Source: Macrotrachela quadricornifera
Taxonomy: Eukaryota > Rotifera > Eurotatoria > Philodinida > Philodinidae
Direction: 5' to 3'
DNA length: 64,000 nt
NCBI GenBank assembly: GCA_022393335.1
Contig: JAJEKB010020534.1
Span: forward strand, 239,319-303,318
Position numbers and translations under genes: made by a program. This document shows, one piece after another, positions 25,836 through 37,663 of this stretch. Numbering within the stretch: position 1 is the first letter of the stretch; each line of letters opens with the position of its first letter. The notes under the pieces are model-generated. The model saw nothing but the letters and a program-made list of their open reading frames with translations, did no database searches and was not told the DNA's origin.

Positions 25836-28680
25836 TTATTTCTGAGTATGAATTGGCGTCGGAATAGTTCGTTTTACTACTGGTCGTTTACGTGATGGTG
25901 TTGTCTAAAAAAATATCAAAAGAAAAAAAATAATTAAAAAAACAAAAAAAAAAGAAAAAAAGATCATACAGTTATTGAAGATTTTAAACCTGTAGTTATA
26001 TTTTCTATTCCTACACTATGTGTTGAAGTATTTTCAGTTGTATTAATAATTTGATCAATAAGTCGACGTTGTTTAACAGGTGTTATTATTGTTGATGATG
26101 TTGTATCCATATTAATACGTTTTGTTGTTTGTAATTGTTTATGTTGTGTACGTGTTTTTATTGTTGAATTATTTAATGGTGTTTTACCTGTAGGTAAATG
26201 TGGAACACCAGCACGATGAGATATTGTTGATGGTGTACGTATATTTGTACTTTGATCAGACTAAAAATTTTTTTGAAAAAAATAAAAGTATTTCATTTTT
26301 CATTTTTCTTACACGTTTTGATACAACACTTGATGTTGTACCAACTATTTGTTTTGTTTTTAATGGTGTTCGTCCAACAATTGTACCTGTTGATGTAGCA
26401 TGTGCTGCCTAAAATTAATAAAATAATTTATATGAAATATGAAAATATACAGTGTATGATAAAAGTTTAAGCGCGTGAAAGTCTCTATTGATCGATGTAT
26501 TTGTTCTTCACTTTAACAAAAATTTCTTAGTTAACAAATGCAAAATACTGAATAGTGTTTGAACATATTTTTGCACAAAAAAAAAAACATTAATTTAATT
26601 ATAAAGAATCTACATAGATAGGAAGACTCTCATTCTATAGTATAGCATGTAGTTTGTTCCTCCTACTGTCTACAACAGCATTTGTGAATCGGATCAATAC
26701 CTTTTAATGTAAAAGAAAAAATTCAATTAAACCTTTGTCGTATTCTGTATATTTTTTTTTATGTAGAAAAAATTTTTAGAAATACAGAATAAAATTATAA
26801 CAAAAAAAAGTATTTAGAAAAAATATTTTAGCGATATATATATATAATAAAGTAACATATTGATTATCATTGCTGTTGATAGTAATTTTAACACCATTAA
26901 ATACAAGTTGAATACATGTATATTACTGTGTTCGCAGTATGATATTTTTTTTCTCGAATATTTTGAAAGTAAAAATACTTTTTTTTTTTTTCATCTTACT
27001 TTTGCTGCTTCTCGTTCACGTTCTTTCATTTTCATATAATCTTCTTTTCGTTGTGCAATATAATCTGATATTTGTTTTCCATTAGCATTCATTATAAATA
27101 ATTTTCCATTATGTTTTTTACTAAATTCATTAGCAAGTTTTTCAAGTTTTAATTCACATTCACGTAATGTTGATTCTAATTTTTTTCGAGTTTTTTCTTC
27201 AGCAAGTGCACTATAACCTCGTCGATGAAAACGTTGTGGATCATTAGCATTTTTCTAATAAAAAAATATTCAATAGAAAAAATTTTTATACATACGAAAA
27301 AAAAATTTTTTTTACTTCAAATTCTTGAAATTCAATAAATAATTCATTCCATAATTGAATTTGTTCATACATTGTTTTATTAACTTCATATTGAGATTCT
27401 AATTCTTGTAAAAGTTCTTCATGCATAAAATATACATCTTCTGTAAAATCATCTATTAAAAAAACTTATTATTATTATTATTAAACTAATTAATATATAT
27501 ATATTACTAGTGAATAAAATAGCATGTTTTGAATTATTACTAACATCATCAATTGATAATTTATTAAGTATAATATGAATACGTTCACGTGCTTTTAATA
27601 TATCATTTGTTAATTTTTCCATTGCATGTTCTGTATAACGATCAACTTCTGCAATAAGCTAAATAAGAGAAATATTGAAATTTTTATAAGAAAAAAAAAA
27701 AAAAAAGAGTTTTTTTGTACATCAGGTAATTTTGATATTCGACATTGTTTATTATTTGTAACTGCTAAAGCTTTTTCATTAGGTATTAATGATTGATGTT
27801 TTCTTATTAATGTTGTTAATTGTTTATGTGATTCTTCAAAACAAACTTCAGCTTTTTGTATTTGTTCTGTTATTTCAGCAAATTCTTTATCAACAAGTTC
27901 TAAAGATTCTTTTGTTAATGTATATTGATCAATTTGTGTTAAACCAAAACTTAATAATCGTCCAATCATCGTTTCAATTGTTGGTCGTTTCCAACCATAA
28001 ACTTCTTCATATTCATATAATGTTCGAAGTATATCAGATAAATGATTAATACGTTTTATCTAAGAAAATATTTTAAAAATAATACATATCTTAAAAGAAT
28101 ATAAATACTTTTTCTTCACGTAATTCTATAATATGTTCAGATAAAAGACTTATTTGTGTAACTAATTGTTTTGAATTAAAATTTGAATTATCAATTTGTA
28201 ATGAACGTTCATTTAATTCATTACATAATTGTCTTTCTTCACGACGAATATCTGATTCTGATTCAAGTAATTTTTCATGTTCTTCTTTTAATTTTTTATA
28301 TTCATCAACATAAATACGTAATGCTGGTAGAACAGGTAATGTATTACCATATTGTGGACATGTTTTATCTGGATGTAATTCATGATAAAGTGATTCATAA
28401 CGTGTACGTATTGGTACAAGTTCTGTACGTTTACGTTCAAGTAATGCATCATCTTCAGCTATCATTTCTGTAACCATTTTCTAAATAATAAAAAAAAAAT
28501 TATTTTATTTTTATATTATATAAGATATATTAAATTTACTTGAAGTTCACGTTTTATTTCTTCAATAAGTAAACTTGGATCATCACCAACATCATGACAC
28601 ATTTGAATAATAGATTGAATATTTTCTGAATAAACTTTATTAACAATATCACCAGGTTGATGAATTAAAGATGGAGACAT
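25836..28680 (-). CDS. PRC1: PRC1/Ase1/MAP65 microtubule crosslinker
   Basis: Bundles antiparallel microtubules at the spindle midzone and recruits kinesin-4 and Polo kinase during cytokinesis. Eight or nine exons were traced from the ATG at 28680: 28540-28680, 28109-28480, 27721-28059, 27508-27658, 27316-27452, 27000-27254, 26313-26408, 25970-26260 and 25836-25904. They sum to 616 aa, close to the roughly 620 aa of animal PRC1. The N-terminal two thirds are coiled-coil rod. The conserved spectrin-like microtubule-binding region is visible as a segment with LWNELFIEFQEFEKNANDPQ then RFHRRGYSALAEEKTRKKLE, matching the FERKANDPNRF...LLKEEK signature of the family. The C-terminal 130 residues are basic and Ser/Thr-Pro rich with several TP sites, as expected for the Cdk-regulated disordered tail. 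The 591-bp intron at 26409-26999 is much longer than the others. Confidence 0.93.
26409..26999. repeat. Enlarged PRC1 intron with a Tc1-like terminus
   Basis: Among PRC1 introns of mostly 50-100 bp this one is 591 bp. Its left part, near 26449, starts TACAGTGTATGATAAAAGTT, which resembles a Tc1-type terminal repeat beginning at a TA site. The right part near 26920-26940 (ending ATTACTGTGTTC) is a weak inverted partner. A degraded Tc1-derived MITE is a plausible explanation, but the two ends match poorly. Confidence 0.3.
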
Positions 28681-29167
28681 AATTAAATATATGTTATATG
28701 ATTTACGATTAGAGATAAATGAAAATGAATTAGAAAATTTCGTTTTGTATCTATTGTCATTGGTGGATTAAACAAAGAGCTTAATTTTGAAATAAAAATA
28801 TCCATATATAAATATTATTTTTATTTCTTTTATTATCTATGTAAAAAAAAAATTCATTTTTCTAAATGACAAAAAATATTTTTTTTAATTTTTTCTTAAG
28901 AATTACATATAAACTTTGATCAATAGATGACGCTCAATATGATTTGATCTTAACTTTTGTTTTACTATTTGAACAAAAAAAAAGCCTTATTAGTATCAAT
29001 TTTTCACTAAAAAAATAGTTAATATGAATTAAATATATATTGATTTTATTTTACAAACAATATAAAAACATATAAATTAATTATACATCAATAGATTCAT
29101 AATCTATTGAATGTTTTTTTTTTTTCGATATAAATTAAATTTTAAAAGAGAATATTGTCTATTATAA
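28681..29167. other. Spacer upstream of PRC1
   Basis: About 490 bp of AT-rich DNA that must contain the PRC1 promoter and the 3' end of the small membrane protein gene. No element recognised. Confidence 0.5.
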
Positions 29168-29499
29168 TTAAAGAATAAACGGTATATCTTCTGAATTTGA
29201 TATTATTGTATTTGATGATAATAATGAATCCGTACGTTGTCTAAATAATAAGAAATTTTATTTTGAAAAATTTATTTTTCTAATATTTTTACATACTGTT
29301 TCTTTTCAAGAGATTGCTTTCGATAATTTTGACAACAAAAACAACAATAGGTTGTATCATAACATTCATAAATTACAAAAATTAATAAAACAACAATAAT
29401 TAATACTAAAAAACTAATTGCTATTTCCCATTTGAAATTTTCAATTTTAAGTTCTTGAAGTGAAATAAGACTAAATAGACGACGTTTTTGATGTACCAT
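29168..29499 (-). CDS. Small single-pass membrane protein, unknown family
   Basis: Two exons, 29297-29499 (ATG at 29499) and 29168-29240, joined in phase 2 over a 56-bp intron, give 91 aa. Residues 24-46 form one clear transmembrane segment (WEIAISFLVLIIVVLLIFVI), preceded by a basic N-terminus and followed directly by a cysteine cluster, CYDTTYCCFCC, likely palmitoylated at the membrane face. The C-terminal third is hydrophilic. No signal peptide is apparent, so it probably acts as a signal-anchor protein. I do not recognise a family. It lies between PRC1 and the ALKBH2-like gene, all on the minus strand. Confidence 0.6.
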
Positions 29500-29763
29500 T
29501 TTCTGTTTTTCGTAGCGAGGAAATAACAAGTTTGTATTTATTGTAATCCAATGTATATTTATACTGAATAATATATTTTTCTTATTCTAGAAAAATATCT
29601 ACTCGTTAGCCTTGATAAGGTACTGATGGATATGTAAAACGCAATAAGTCCTAAATGACATTATCTTTATTATGGTAAAGAATTTCGACAAACACATGAT
29701 CAATGTCTCTCAAAATATTTTTATTAGAACTTTAAAATTCATTAAACAAAAAACAAAAAAATA

Positions 29764-30652
29764 TCATTCATTTTTAAATTTTTTTATTTCATTTTCATTA
29801 GTTTTTATTATAAAATTAGTATTATCGATTTGAGAAAATGTTCCATCTTTATGTAGAATAGTTTTTATTAAACGATAAGTAAGACTAATACGTCGTTCAC
29901 ATGAACGTTTAGTTTTAATAATAGAATGTTTCCATAATGAATTTGTTTTCCATCCAAGAACAAATAAAGAACCTGTTTTCATATGAATATCTTCTGTTAT
30001 TTTAGTTTTATTATGTTTTAAACGTAAAATTCGTTCACCACCAAATGAAACTGTTAATACATTAGAATTATCGGCAAAATCTCGAATTTTATCAAAATGA
30101 TATCCAATATGATCATTATTATCTATACAAAAAAAGAAATTGATAGATATATTTTATAGTATTTCAAATTCACCTCGATATTGATTAACAACACAATGAT
30201 TACATTTTTGACCAGTTATTTCAAAAATTTTATCTCGTAATTTTTCAAGTATAGGTGGCCATGGTTTAACTTCAGGATAAACAATATCTTTCTGTGATTC
30301 ATATCGATAAAGTGGATCTATTTAAAAATATAAAATAAATTTATTTTTTTTTGTTAAAATAATTAATTAAATACATACAACTACCATCTGAATAAACATC
30401 ACCATAAAAAGCTTTATCACGTGGTAAAAAATTTATTTTATTAAAAATTTTAAATTTAAATTGTTCACGTGGTAAATACACAATTTGTTCATCAAGTTGT
30501 TTTAGAATATCAATTGATATATTTGATGAAAATACTGATTCTTTATACCAACTATCTTTTTCTCCGAATAATTTTAATTGACAATCAATATGATCATTTT
30601 CATCAATAGATGAAAATTCTTTCTTACGTTTATGGGTTTTTGATGATAACAT
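29764..30652 (-). CDS. AlkB-family 2-oxoglutarate/Fe(II) dioxygenase, ALKBH2/3 type
   Basis: Oxidatively removes methyl lesions from nucleic acid bases. Three exons, 30379-30652, 30174-30317 and 29764-30122, joined in phase 1, give 258 aa, close to human ALKBH2. Motifs visible in order: the substrate-side segment PRDKAFYGDVYSDGS, the KPWPPILEKLRDKI helix, the loop NQYRDNNDHIGYHFD with iron ligands His148 and Asp150, VLTVSFGGER, distal His205 in LWKHSI, and the 2-oxoglutarate-binding arginines in ERRISLTYR (residues 215-223). All metal and cosubstrate residues are present, so it should be active. The N-terminus is Lys-rich (KTHKRKKE) and may serve as a nuclear signal. Head-to-head with the histidine phosphatase gene over 815 bp. 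Confidence 0.88.
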
Positions 30653-31467
30653 ATTCGATATTTAACAATAAACAACTAGTATTAAATAATTTTCATGTAG
30701 AATTACGAAATACTTTCGAAAAAGAAAGAAATTTTTCTTCTGTTAATATATGAGTCAAAAGAGAAGATCAGATGGCAGTAGTGTTTGCATAATTTCTTTT
30801 AAGAAAAAATAAAATAAAATAAATTTCAAATTACTGAATACTAATAAAATATATTTTAATTATATTCTGCAATTATTCGGGTAAACTACATTTCGTCCCA
30901 CTGTTTCTGAACATCTGATAACGTGTCCGGGTGTCCGTAAATGAATATTTTTAAAAATTTTTCGCAGCGATTCGTAAATGACTTTTGCAATAAATATAAG
31001 CTTTTGCACTTTCTCATTCCGATCATCAATAAAAATTTCACTGTTGAATCACGAATGAGTGATTGTAGATGCTAACTACGATCTTTCGAACATTTTATCA
31101 GTTTTCTTTTGTCGAAAGTCCGTAACGGTCTACAGCTACTAGAGTTTGGAACGACGAAGTGGGACGAAACATAATTTTCCCCAATTATTCATAGTATTAT
31201 ATTTTTTTATATTCACATTTGTTCTTCCTTTTTCGTATACGAGGTTTGTTTACACATTAACTATGTTGACATGTTTTAATAACGATGACTATTAAAATCA
31301 ATGGACTGTGACGAATCTACGCACAGACTACCTATCGAAAATGCATATAAGGAGAAAAAAAACGAAAGAAAGATGTCATTTTTTTTTTTCTTTTTTATTA
31401 TTTTTTGATGAGTATATATCAATAGTGTAATTATAAAAATAAGAAATAATCGAACAAAATAACAAAC
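30653..31467. promoter_or_regulatory. Divergent promoter gap invaded by a MITE
   Basis: Gap between the starts of the ALKBH2-like gene (left, -) and the histidine phosphatase gene (right, +). The 304-bp MITE at 30879-31182 occupies over a third of it. No core promoter motif could be assigned. Confidence 0.5.
30879..31182. mobile_element. hAT-like MITE with intact 8-bp target duplication
   Basis: A 304-bp non-coding element. Its ends are imperfect inverted repeats of about 24 bp: the left starts GGGTAAACTACATTTCGTCC and the right, reverse-complemented, starts GGGGAAAATTATGTTTCGTC, with both continuing CCAC. It is flanked on both sides by the same octamer AATTATTC (30871-30878 and 31183-31190). 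An 8-bp target duplication is typical of hAT elements. There is no transposase ORF inside, so it is a non-autonomous copy. Confidence 0.85.
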
Positions 31468-32826
31468 ATGTTAAATCGTGAACGTAACTTTGGTAATAAT
31501 GATAAAGAGGATTATTATGATCGATCATCATTAGCTGTTCCACGTACTCATAAACTTTTATCCAGTCGTATAAGTTTAGATCCTGCTTATGATACAGATG
31601 GAGCAATAGGAATACCAAGACATCATCATCATCACCATCATCATATACATAGTAGTGATAATTATGAACATTTAGTTTCACCAAGATTACTTGTACGACG
31701 ACCTTTATCAAAACAATTGTCAGTTCCACTTCAACAACGATTATCACAAAAATGGTCTCTTCCTTCTAAATTATCTATTAATAATAATCAAAATCATGAT
31801 GATAAAAATGATGATTCAAATAATGATGATGATAAGAATGTACGTCGTCGTCATATTCGTCTTAGTCGTCGTATTCATCAACCACATATTTCTAGTGGAA
31901 ATCATGGTGGATCACTTACTCCTACTGCTTCAAAACAACCCTTACGAATTATTTTTATGCGTCATAGTGAACGAGCTAATCAAGCACTTGGTCCAGATTG
32001 GTTTAATAAAGCTTTTCGTAAAAATACTTATCAAGCTTATGATCAAAATTTACCACATATTTTACCAAAAAGACGTTTTGATCAAGCATATGAATATGAT
32101 GCACCATTAACAGGTCAGATTAAATGACAATATATATTATATTATTTTTAAATATAGGAATTTATACATACATATTTTAGTTCGTGGATTAAAAACTGCT
32201 CGTCTTACTGGACATGCTATGATGAATAAAAATCTTACAGTTGATGTATGTCTTTCATCAACTGCTCTTCGTTGTATACAAACATGTGAACGAATTCTAA
32301 CAGGTATATTAGAATATGATTTATTTTTCTTAACAAAAAAATAAATAAATATTTTTTCAAATATTTTCTTTTTTTTTACATAGGTATGGGCCGTCGTGAT
32401 CGTATTGCAATTCGTATTGAACCAGGTCTGTTCGAATGTCCACATTTTAATCAGAAATTAGTCGATAGTTTTATGACAAAAAAAGAATTAATGGATAATC
32501 GTTATAATATTAAACATGAATATACACCATTAATTCCAAAAGTAAATGTACCAGAAACATTAGATGAATATTTTGATAGAAGTTCAGCTGTTATACGTGG
32601 AATTGTTGATCGATATGGTCAATATGGTGGTACAGTACTTATTGTTACACATGCACCAGGTTTATTAGCTTTAACTGATGCAATAAAAGGAGTTAAACCT
32701 AATACTGAAACATTTTATCGTACTGTATCAACATATTCACCATTAGCAATGTATATTGCTGAATATGATGGATTAAAATGGAAATATTCTGATCAACCAT
32801 TTAATATTACGTCTATTGGACAATAA
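31468..32826 (+). CDS. Histidine phosphatase of UBASH3 (STS) type
   Basis: Three exons, 31468-32113, 32181-32303 and 32384-32826, all joined in phase 1, give 403 aa. The C-terminal 240 residues are a two-histidine phosphatase domain. The catalytic His166 lies in FMRHSERAN (family RHGE), the substrate arginine in LSSTALRCIQTC, the acid in GLFECPHF, and the second His346 in LIVTHAPGL. The domain is closest to the phosphoglycerate-mutase-like domain of UBASH3/STS proteins, which remove phosphotyrosine. Unlike UBASH3A/B there is no UBA or SH3 domain. Instead a 160-residue disordered N-terminus is rich in Arg, Ser and His and includes a run of eight histidines at about residues 52-59. Its substrate is unknown. 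Head-to-head with the ALKBH2-like gene and followed by EAPP on the same strand. Confidence 0.82.
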
Positions 32827-33224
32827 TTAATAACATTTAATGTATTGAATTTTTTTGTTTCAATACATATAATTATTTTGTTTTTTGTTTTATATAAAAA
32901 AAAATTATTCTATATTGTTGAGTACGAAATTGTATCTACTATTTTTTTTGCTAATAATGAAATTATTTTGTTATTTTCTACTATCTATATAAATATTAAT
33001 GTCGATGAAAGCTGTATTAAAAATCTATTTATATAAATTTTTTCTATGGTTTAGCCAATAGATGTCATATTAATTAGACAAGTTATTGGATATCTTAGCT
33101 ATTCAATAGAAATATACGATGATTCATATGAATGATTTTCGCAAGAAAAAAAAATTTTATATTGATTTCTAATAAACATAAAAAATATAATTTATAGATA
33201 TTTTAAAAGCAAAAAACAAAAGGA
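32827..33224. other. Spacer before EAPP
   Basis: About 400 bp, AT-rich, presumably the 3' UTR of the phosphatase gene and the EAPP promoter. Nothing else seen. Confidence 0.5.
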
Positions 33225-34405
33225 ATGACTGATCAACGTTTTAAATATTATACTGGATATGAAGTTGATAATGAACCAAGTGATGATGAAGATAATATTC
33301 CTTGTAATACTGCAATAATTAATGGTGATATCAGTTCAGACAGGTAAAGAATTCATAGATTTTATATAAAGTAATAAAAAAAAATATTTACATAATAATT
33401 TTCTAGTTCTGATAATGAATTTGATCGACCAATACGTAAATATATTGAACAGACAATGTCTAAAAAACCTGAATCATCAACAAAATCTACTATATCAAAT
33501 GCATTTGCTAATGAAATGGAAGATGAATTAGATCAAATATATCATAATTTTATTTCACGTGGAACATTTGAATTACCAATATCTAGTAAGTTTTATATTT
33601 TATTAAATAAAATATTTTATTTTATTTTTTTTGTTTAAAGTACAAAAAAAACAAGAAGAAAAAAAAGTAGTACTTAATGAACAAGATGAAGATGATAGTG
33701 ATGATGAATCAAGTAAGAGAATTTATTTAATAAAATAATAATCTTTATTATACAAAAATAAAAATCGTTTAGATCAATTAAATGTAAATAAAGATGATCA
33801 AGAAAAAGTTAATGATGATCTTTTATATGATCCTGATGAAGAAGAAGAAGATGAAAAATGGATGGCAAATGAACGTCTTAAGTATATTTATTTATTTATT
33901 TTTTTAATTTTCTTATTGATAAATTTTATTATTTAGATCTCAAGGAGTTAATAATGTACAAAAATTAGATATACCAAAACTTGGTCCAACTGATGCAGTT
34001 CTCAATTGTCCCGGCTGTATGGTTTTAGTTTGTCATGACTGTCAAAAGTAATAAAAAAAAATTTTTTTTTTCAATTATTCTTTTCAAAAATTTTTTATTC
34101 TTTTAAATAGACATGAAACAAATCGAAATCAATATCGAGCAATGTTTGTCTTTAATTGTAAAATCGATGAAAATCGTGTTATTCCTGTATCAACAACAAA
34201 TAGTCAAAAATCATTAAAACAAAAGAAAAAACTTAATAATAAACGATTTAAAACAGATGGTCAAAATTCTACGAATAATGAAGAACAAGAAAGTGATAAT
34301 GAAATATTAAGACCTGTATTATGTAGTGAATGTGGAACAGAATTAGGTGTTTATGAACCTAAAGAAGAATTGTATCATTTTGCTAATATACTTGCAAGTC
34401 ATTAA
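33225..34405 (+). CDS. EAPP: E2F-associated phosphoprotein homologue
   Basis: Six exons (33225-33343, 33407-33585, 33641-33712, 33773-33881, 33937-34047, 34111-34405) give 294 aa, close to human EAPP (285 aa). The N-terminal half is acidic and disordered (repeated DDE, EDDS, EEEED runs), with the conserved YDPDEEEEDEKWM just before the folded part. The C-terminal domain has two CxxC pairs: NCPGCMVLVCHDCQKHE followed by QYRAMFVFNC, and LCSECGTELGVY ending HFANILASH. These match the family's C-x2-C...C-x2-C zinc-binding-like domain and its HFxNxLASH end. EAPP is a nuclear protein linked to E2F-dependent transcription and cell-cycle control; that role is transferred by homology. Confidence 0.93.
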
Positions 34406-36209
34406 TGGATTTATTTATTTTTTTGTTGTTAATAAACATGCATAAATAAAAGTTCTTTTTTTAGAAATAGAGGAATGATTATTATTATAGTAAAGTTTTT
34501 ATTATCTCATACTGTTAGTTATCATATTAACGGTTTTGTTTTCGAATAATACATACATTTGTGTTGTCTATTTGCTAATAATGAAGGATGTAATACTTTA
34601 TATTGAATTGAACGGTTTTGATTGCAAAGTTTCAGAGACGGATGGTAACCTTGTCTCTTCTAAGTATGTAACGCCACAGATGCAGATATTTATATCTTGA
34701 ATTTTCTTAATCATGATTGTCTCATATTGTAGAACAAATGAAACTATTCCATATGATTCAAGATCAGATATTCAATGTTTTGGGCATTTGGTATTTTGTC
34801 TAATTCATAAGAAAAAGAATTTTTTAAAAATACTTTCAAATTTTTATGTAATCATTTTGAGTAAATAAATTGCACAACTTCTTCTAGAAATTTTATTTTT
34901 TATATAAGTGCTTTTCGAATTGTTTTTATAGTGTGGTGGATAGTCCATGACGAGTACTACAGAATATTATAATTTGATATTCGATCTATTTACTTATAGA
35001 AAAAAAAACAAGACAAACATCTATCCTTTAGTTTTCAGTATTTTTCCTACTATTATACGCAACTAGAAAAGTGATTTTGTGAGGTCTAAACCGTGGACAC
35101 ACATACTACACGCTATATATAGAAGTGTGACTTCTTTCCTTCTCAATACATATTCTCACCCTCCAGAAAAAATATGATCGGTAGTGAAACGTCATGTAGC
35201 AAAACGAAAACCTGTAAATATTGACGAACTCAAACTTTTTTTAGGTGAAGAATTTTGAAATATTGATACTATTTTTGTAAAAGATTGTGTGATGTCTATG
35301 AAAAAAACGATGTTTATCTCTTATTGATTGAAAAGATGAACGAATAAATTATTGAACTGTGATGATATTCGTTGTAGACTATCAAGTCCTATACGAAACA
35401 TTTGAAGAAGGCTCCTGATTAGTAAACATTTTTCAGTGAAACAATCAAAAATGTTGAAATTTCGATCATAAGTGTTTTTTTTGTGTCCAAGTAAAAGAGA
35501 TGCTTGCCTTTTTGTTTTTTTTCTATAAGTAAATAGATCGAATATCAAATTATAATATTATGTATTATTCGTCGTGGACTATCCACCACACTATAAAAAA
35601 AATTCGAAAAGCACTTATATAGAAGATAATATTTGTACAAAAAGTTGTGCAAGGTTAAAACTCAAATTTAACAATATTTATTTGTGAATAATAGTATTGA
35701 TCGACAAATAGTTGAATACAATATGAGGAAAAAAAAGCTAACTTTAGATATAACTGCCGTTTTCATCCGTATACGGATTGATATGCAGTTATTATATCTG
35801 AACTGCAGTAGAGAAGATAAAAAACCGATGACAAATACTGATAATGAACAGTTTTAAAGATGGATTCGTAAAAAATTCTGAACATTGATGTTTTTAAATA
35901 GTTTCGAATTTATTTTTTGTTACATCTTACAGAAGAAATGAAGAATTTTTTGAATTGAGAACTATCTCACAGAATTCTATTGTAAAATTTTAATCATTTT
36001 TCATGAAATATAACAGTACTATAGACAAACTACAATGATATATAATGCCCTCTATTTTTATCTATATAAATGTGAATCATTCTTGCATTGTGGTCGAAAT
36101 ATAGTATGTTTTATATTAACTTGATAGCAGTTCTTATTTTAAAAATATCTTGTTTTTTAATATCCATTTCTCTTTTTTTTTTGTTTCATCAAATAGTTTT
36201 GATACAACA
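34406..36209. other. Intergenic gap with a foldback element
   Basis: 1.8 kb between EAPP and ARPC2, both on the plus strand. It holds the inverted-repeat element at about 34870-35651. The remaining 450 bp on the left and 560 bp on the right are AT-rich with no recognisable feature; the ARPC2 promoter must lie on the right. Confidence 0.6.
34870..35651. mobile_element. Foldback/MITE element with about 150-bp inverted arms
   Basis: Left arm about 34870-35030 and right arm about 35490-35651 are reverse complements at high identity. The 20-mer TATAGTGTGGTGGATAGTCC at 34927-34946 returns exactly inverted at 35576-35595. Both arms continue outward through GCTTTTCGAATT to TTGCACAACTT. The central 450 bp holds no supported ORF. 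I could not identify a target duplication with certainty. No transposase is present, so the copy is non-autonomous. Confidence 0.85.
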
Positions 36210-37504
36210 ATGATTTTACTTGAAGTACATAATCGTATAATCGAAGAATTATTAACAATGCAAATTGAAACATATTTACGAAAGGAAAAATTAGTTGAAA
36301 TAAGTACTGATGTTGTTGGTAAATATTTTCTAAATAAAATAAGAATTAATTTAAAAAAAAAACAAGGCAAACTATTAAATACATTTAGATTTTGATGGTG
36401 CATTATATCATATAACAAGTTCACGTGAAAAACCATTTACTGTTAGTATTAAATTAAAATTTTTTCGTGATATAGAACAATATGGTACTGATGAAGTTAG
36501 TTAAAATACATATTTTTTATTTAAATAAATATTAAAATTTAATTTATTTAGGTTCTTCGTCGTGAATATGGTGATTTACTTGTTACACCTACAGAAGGTT
36601 ATAATGTAACATTATCATTAGATTTTAATAGTCAATTACCAAAAGGTGAAAATAATGAAATATGGTTACCATTAGTTCGTAAAATTTCTATGCTTAAACG
36701 AAATTGTTTTGCTGCTGTATTTGAAAAATATTTTGAATTTCAAAGTAAACAAGAATTAACACAAGGAAATCATAAACGTGCTGTTATACATTATCGTGAT
36801 GATGAAACAATGTATGTTGATGCATCATCTGATCGTGTTATTGTTATATTTTCAACTGTTTTTAAAGATGCAGATGATAATATTATTGGTCGAGTTTTTA
36901 TGGAAGTAAATTAATATTTCGATTACTTTTTTTTATATAATTAAAACTTTCTTATTTATAAAGGAATTTCGTGAACGAAGAAGACAATTTCAACAAGCAC
37001 CACAAGTGATTGTTAGTTATCGTACACCACCAGAAGAATTAAAAGATATGCCTGATGCACGAACAGGAGATAATATTGGTTATTTAACATTTGGTATTAA
37101 TAAATAGTTTTATTTCATTTACTAGTTTTTTGTTCTTTAGTTCTTTTTTCACGTCATACAAAAGCAGCAGCACGTGATAATACAATTAATCTCATTCATA
37201 CTCTTCGAAATTATTTTCATTATCATATTAAATGTTGTAAAGTAAGTTTGAATTGTTCGTTTTTTTTTTTTTTGAAAATTTAATGAATTATATTAAGGCA
37301 TATTTACATGCACATATGCGTCATAAAACAAATGAATTTTTAAGACGTCTTCAATTAGCTCGGCCAGAAGTTAAAAAAAATTTTCGACGCGGTGCAACTA
37401 ATGCAGCTGGTATATTAAAATAAAAAAAAAGAAATTTCAAAATGTATTTTTTTATTCCTGCTCTTTTATTTTTAGGCGATACATCAGCTGGTGGTGTTGA
37501 ATAA
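36210..37504 (+). CDS. ARPC2: Arp2/3 complex subunit 2 (p34-Arc)
   Basis: Core structural subunit of the Arp2/3 complex, which nucleates branched actin; with ARPC4 it contacts the mother filament. Seven exons (36210-36318, 36389-36495, 36552-36905, 36964-37093, 37141-37241, 37298-37409, 37476-37504) give 313 aa, near the usual 300. The sequence opens [15 protein letters not shown], and carries [17 protein letters not shown], then [36 protein letters not shown] and [20 protein letters not shown], all in the order of the family. The C-terminal helix that binds actin is present. The tail after the helix (GDTSAGGVE) is the only diverged part. Confidence 0.96.
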
Positions 37505-37663
37505 ATTTTTTATTAAAACAATTCTGTGATTCTGTTTTTTTTTTTTTTTTTAATAACCGGTTGATTTTCTTGTATTTGTTAATTTATCGCTTATGAATGT
37601 ATGTGTGTGTGTATTTATAGATTTTCATTGATTATGATGACAGAAAAACAAAAGATGAATTTT

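Noticed and set aside
31376..31747. Minus-strand 123-codon frame
   Set aside because: Antisense shadow of the histidine phosphatase N-terminal exon.
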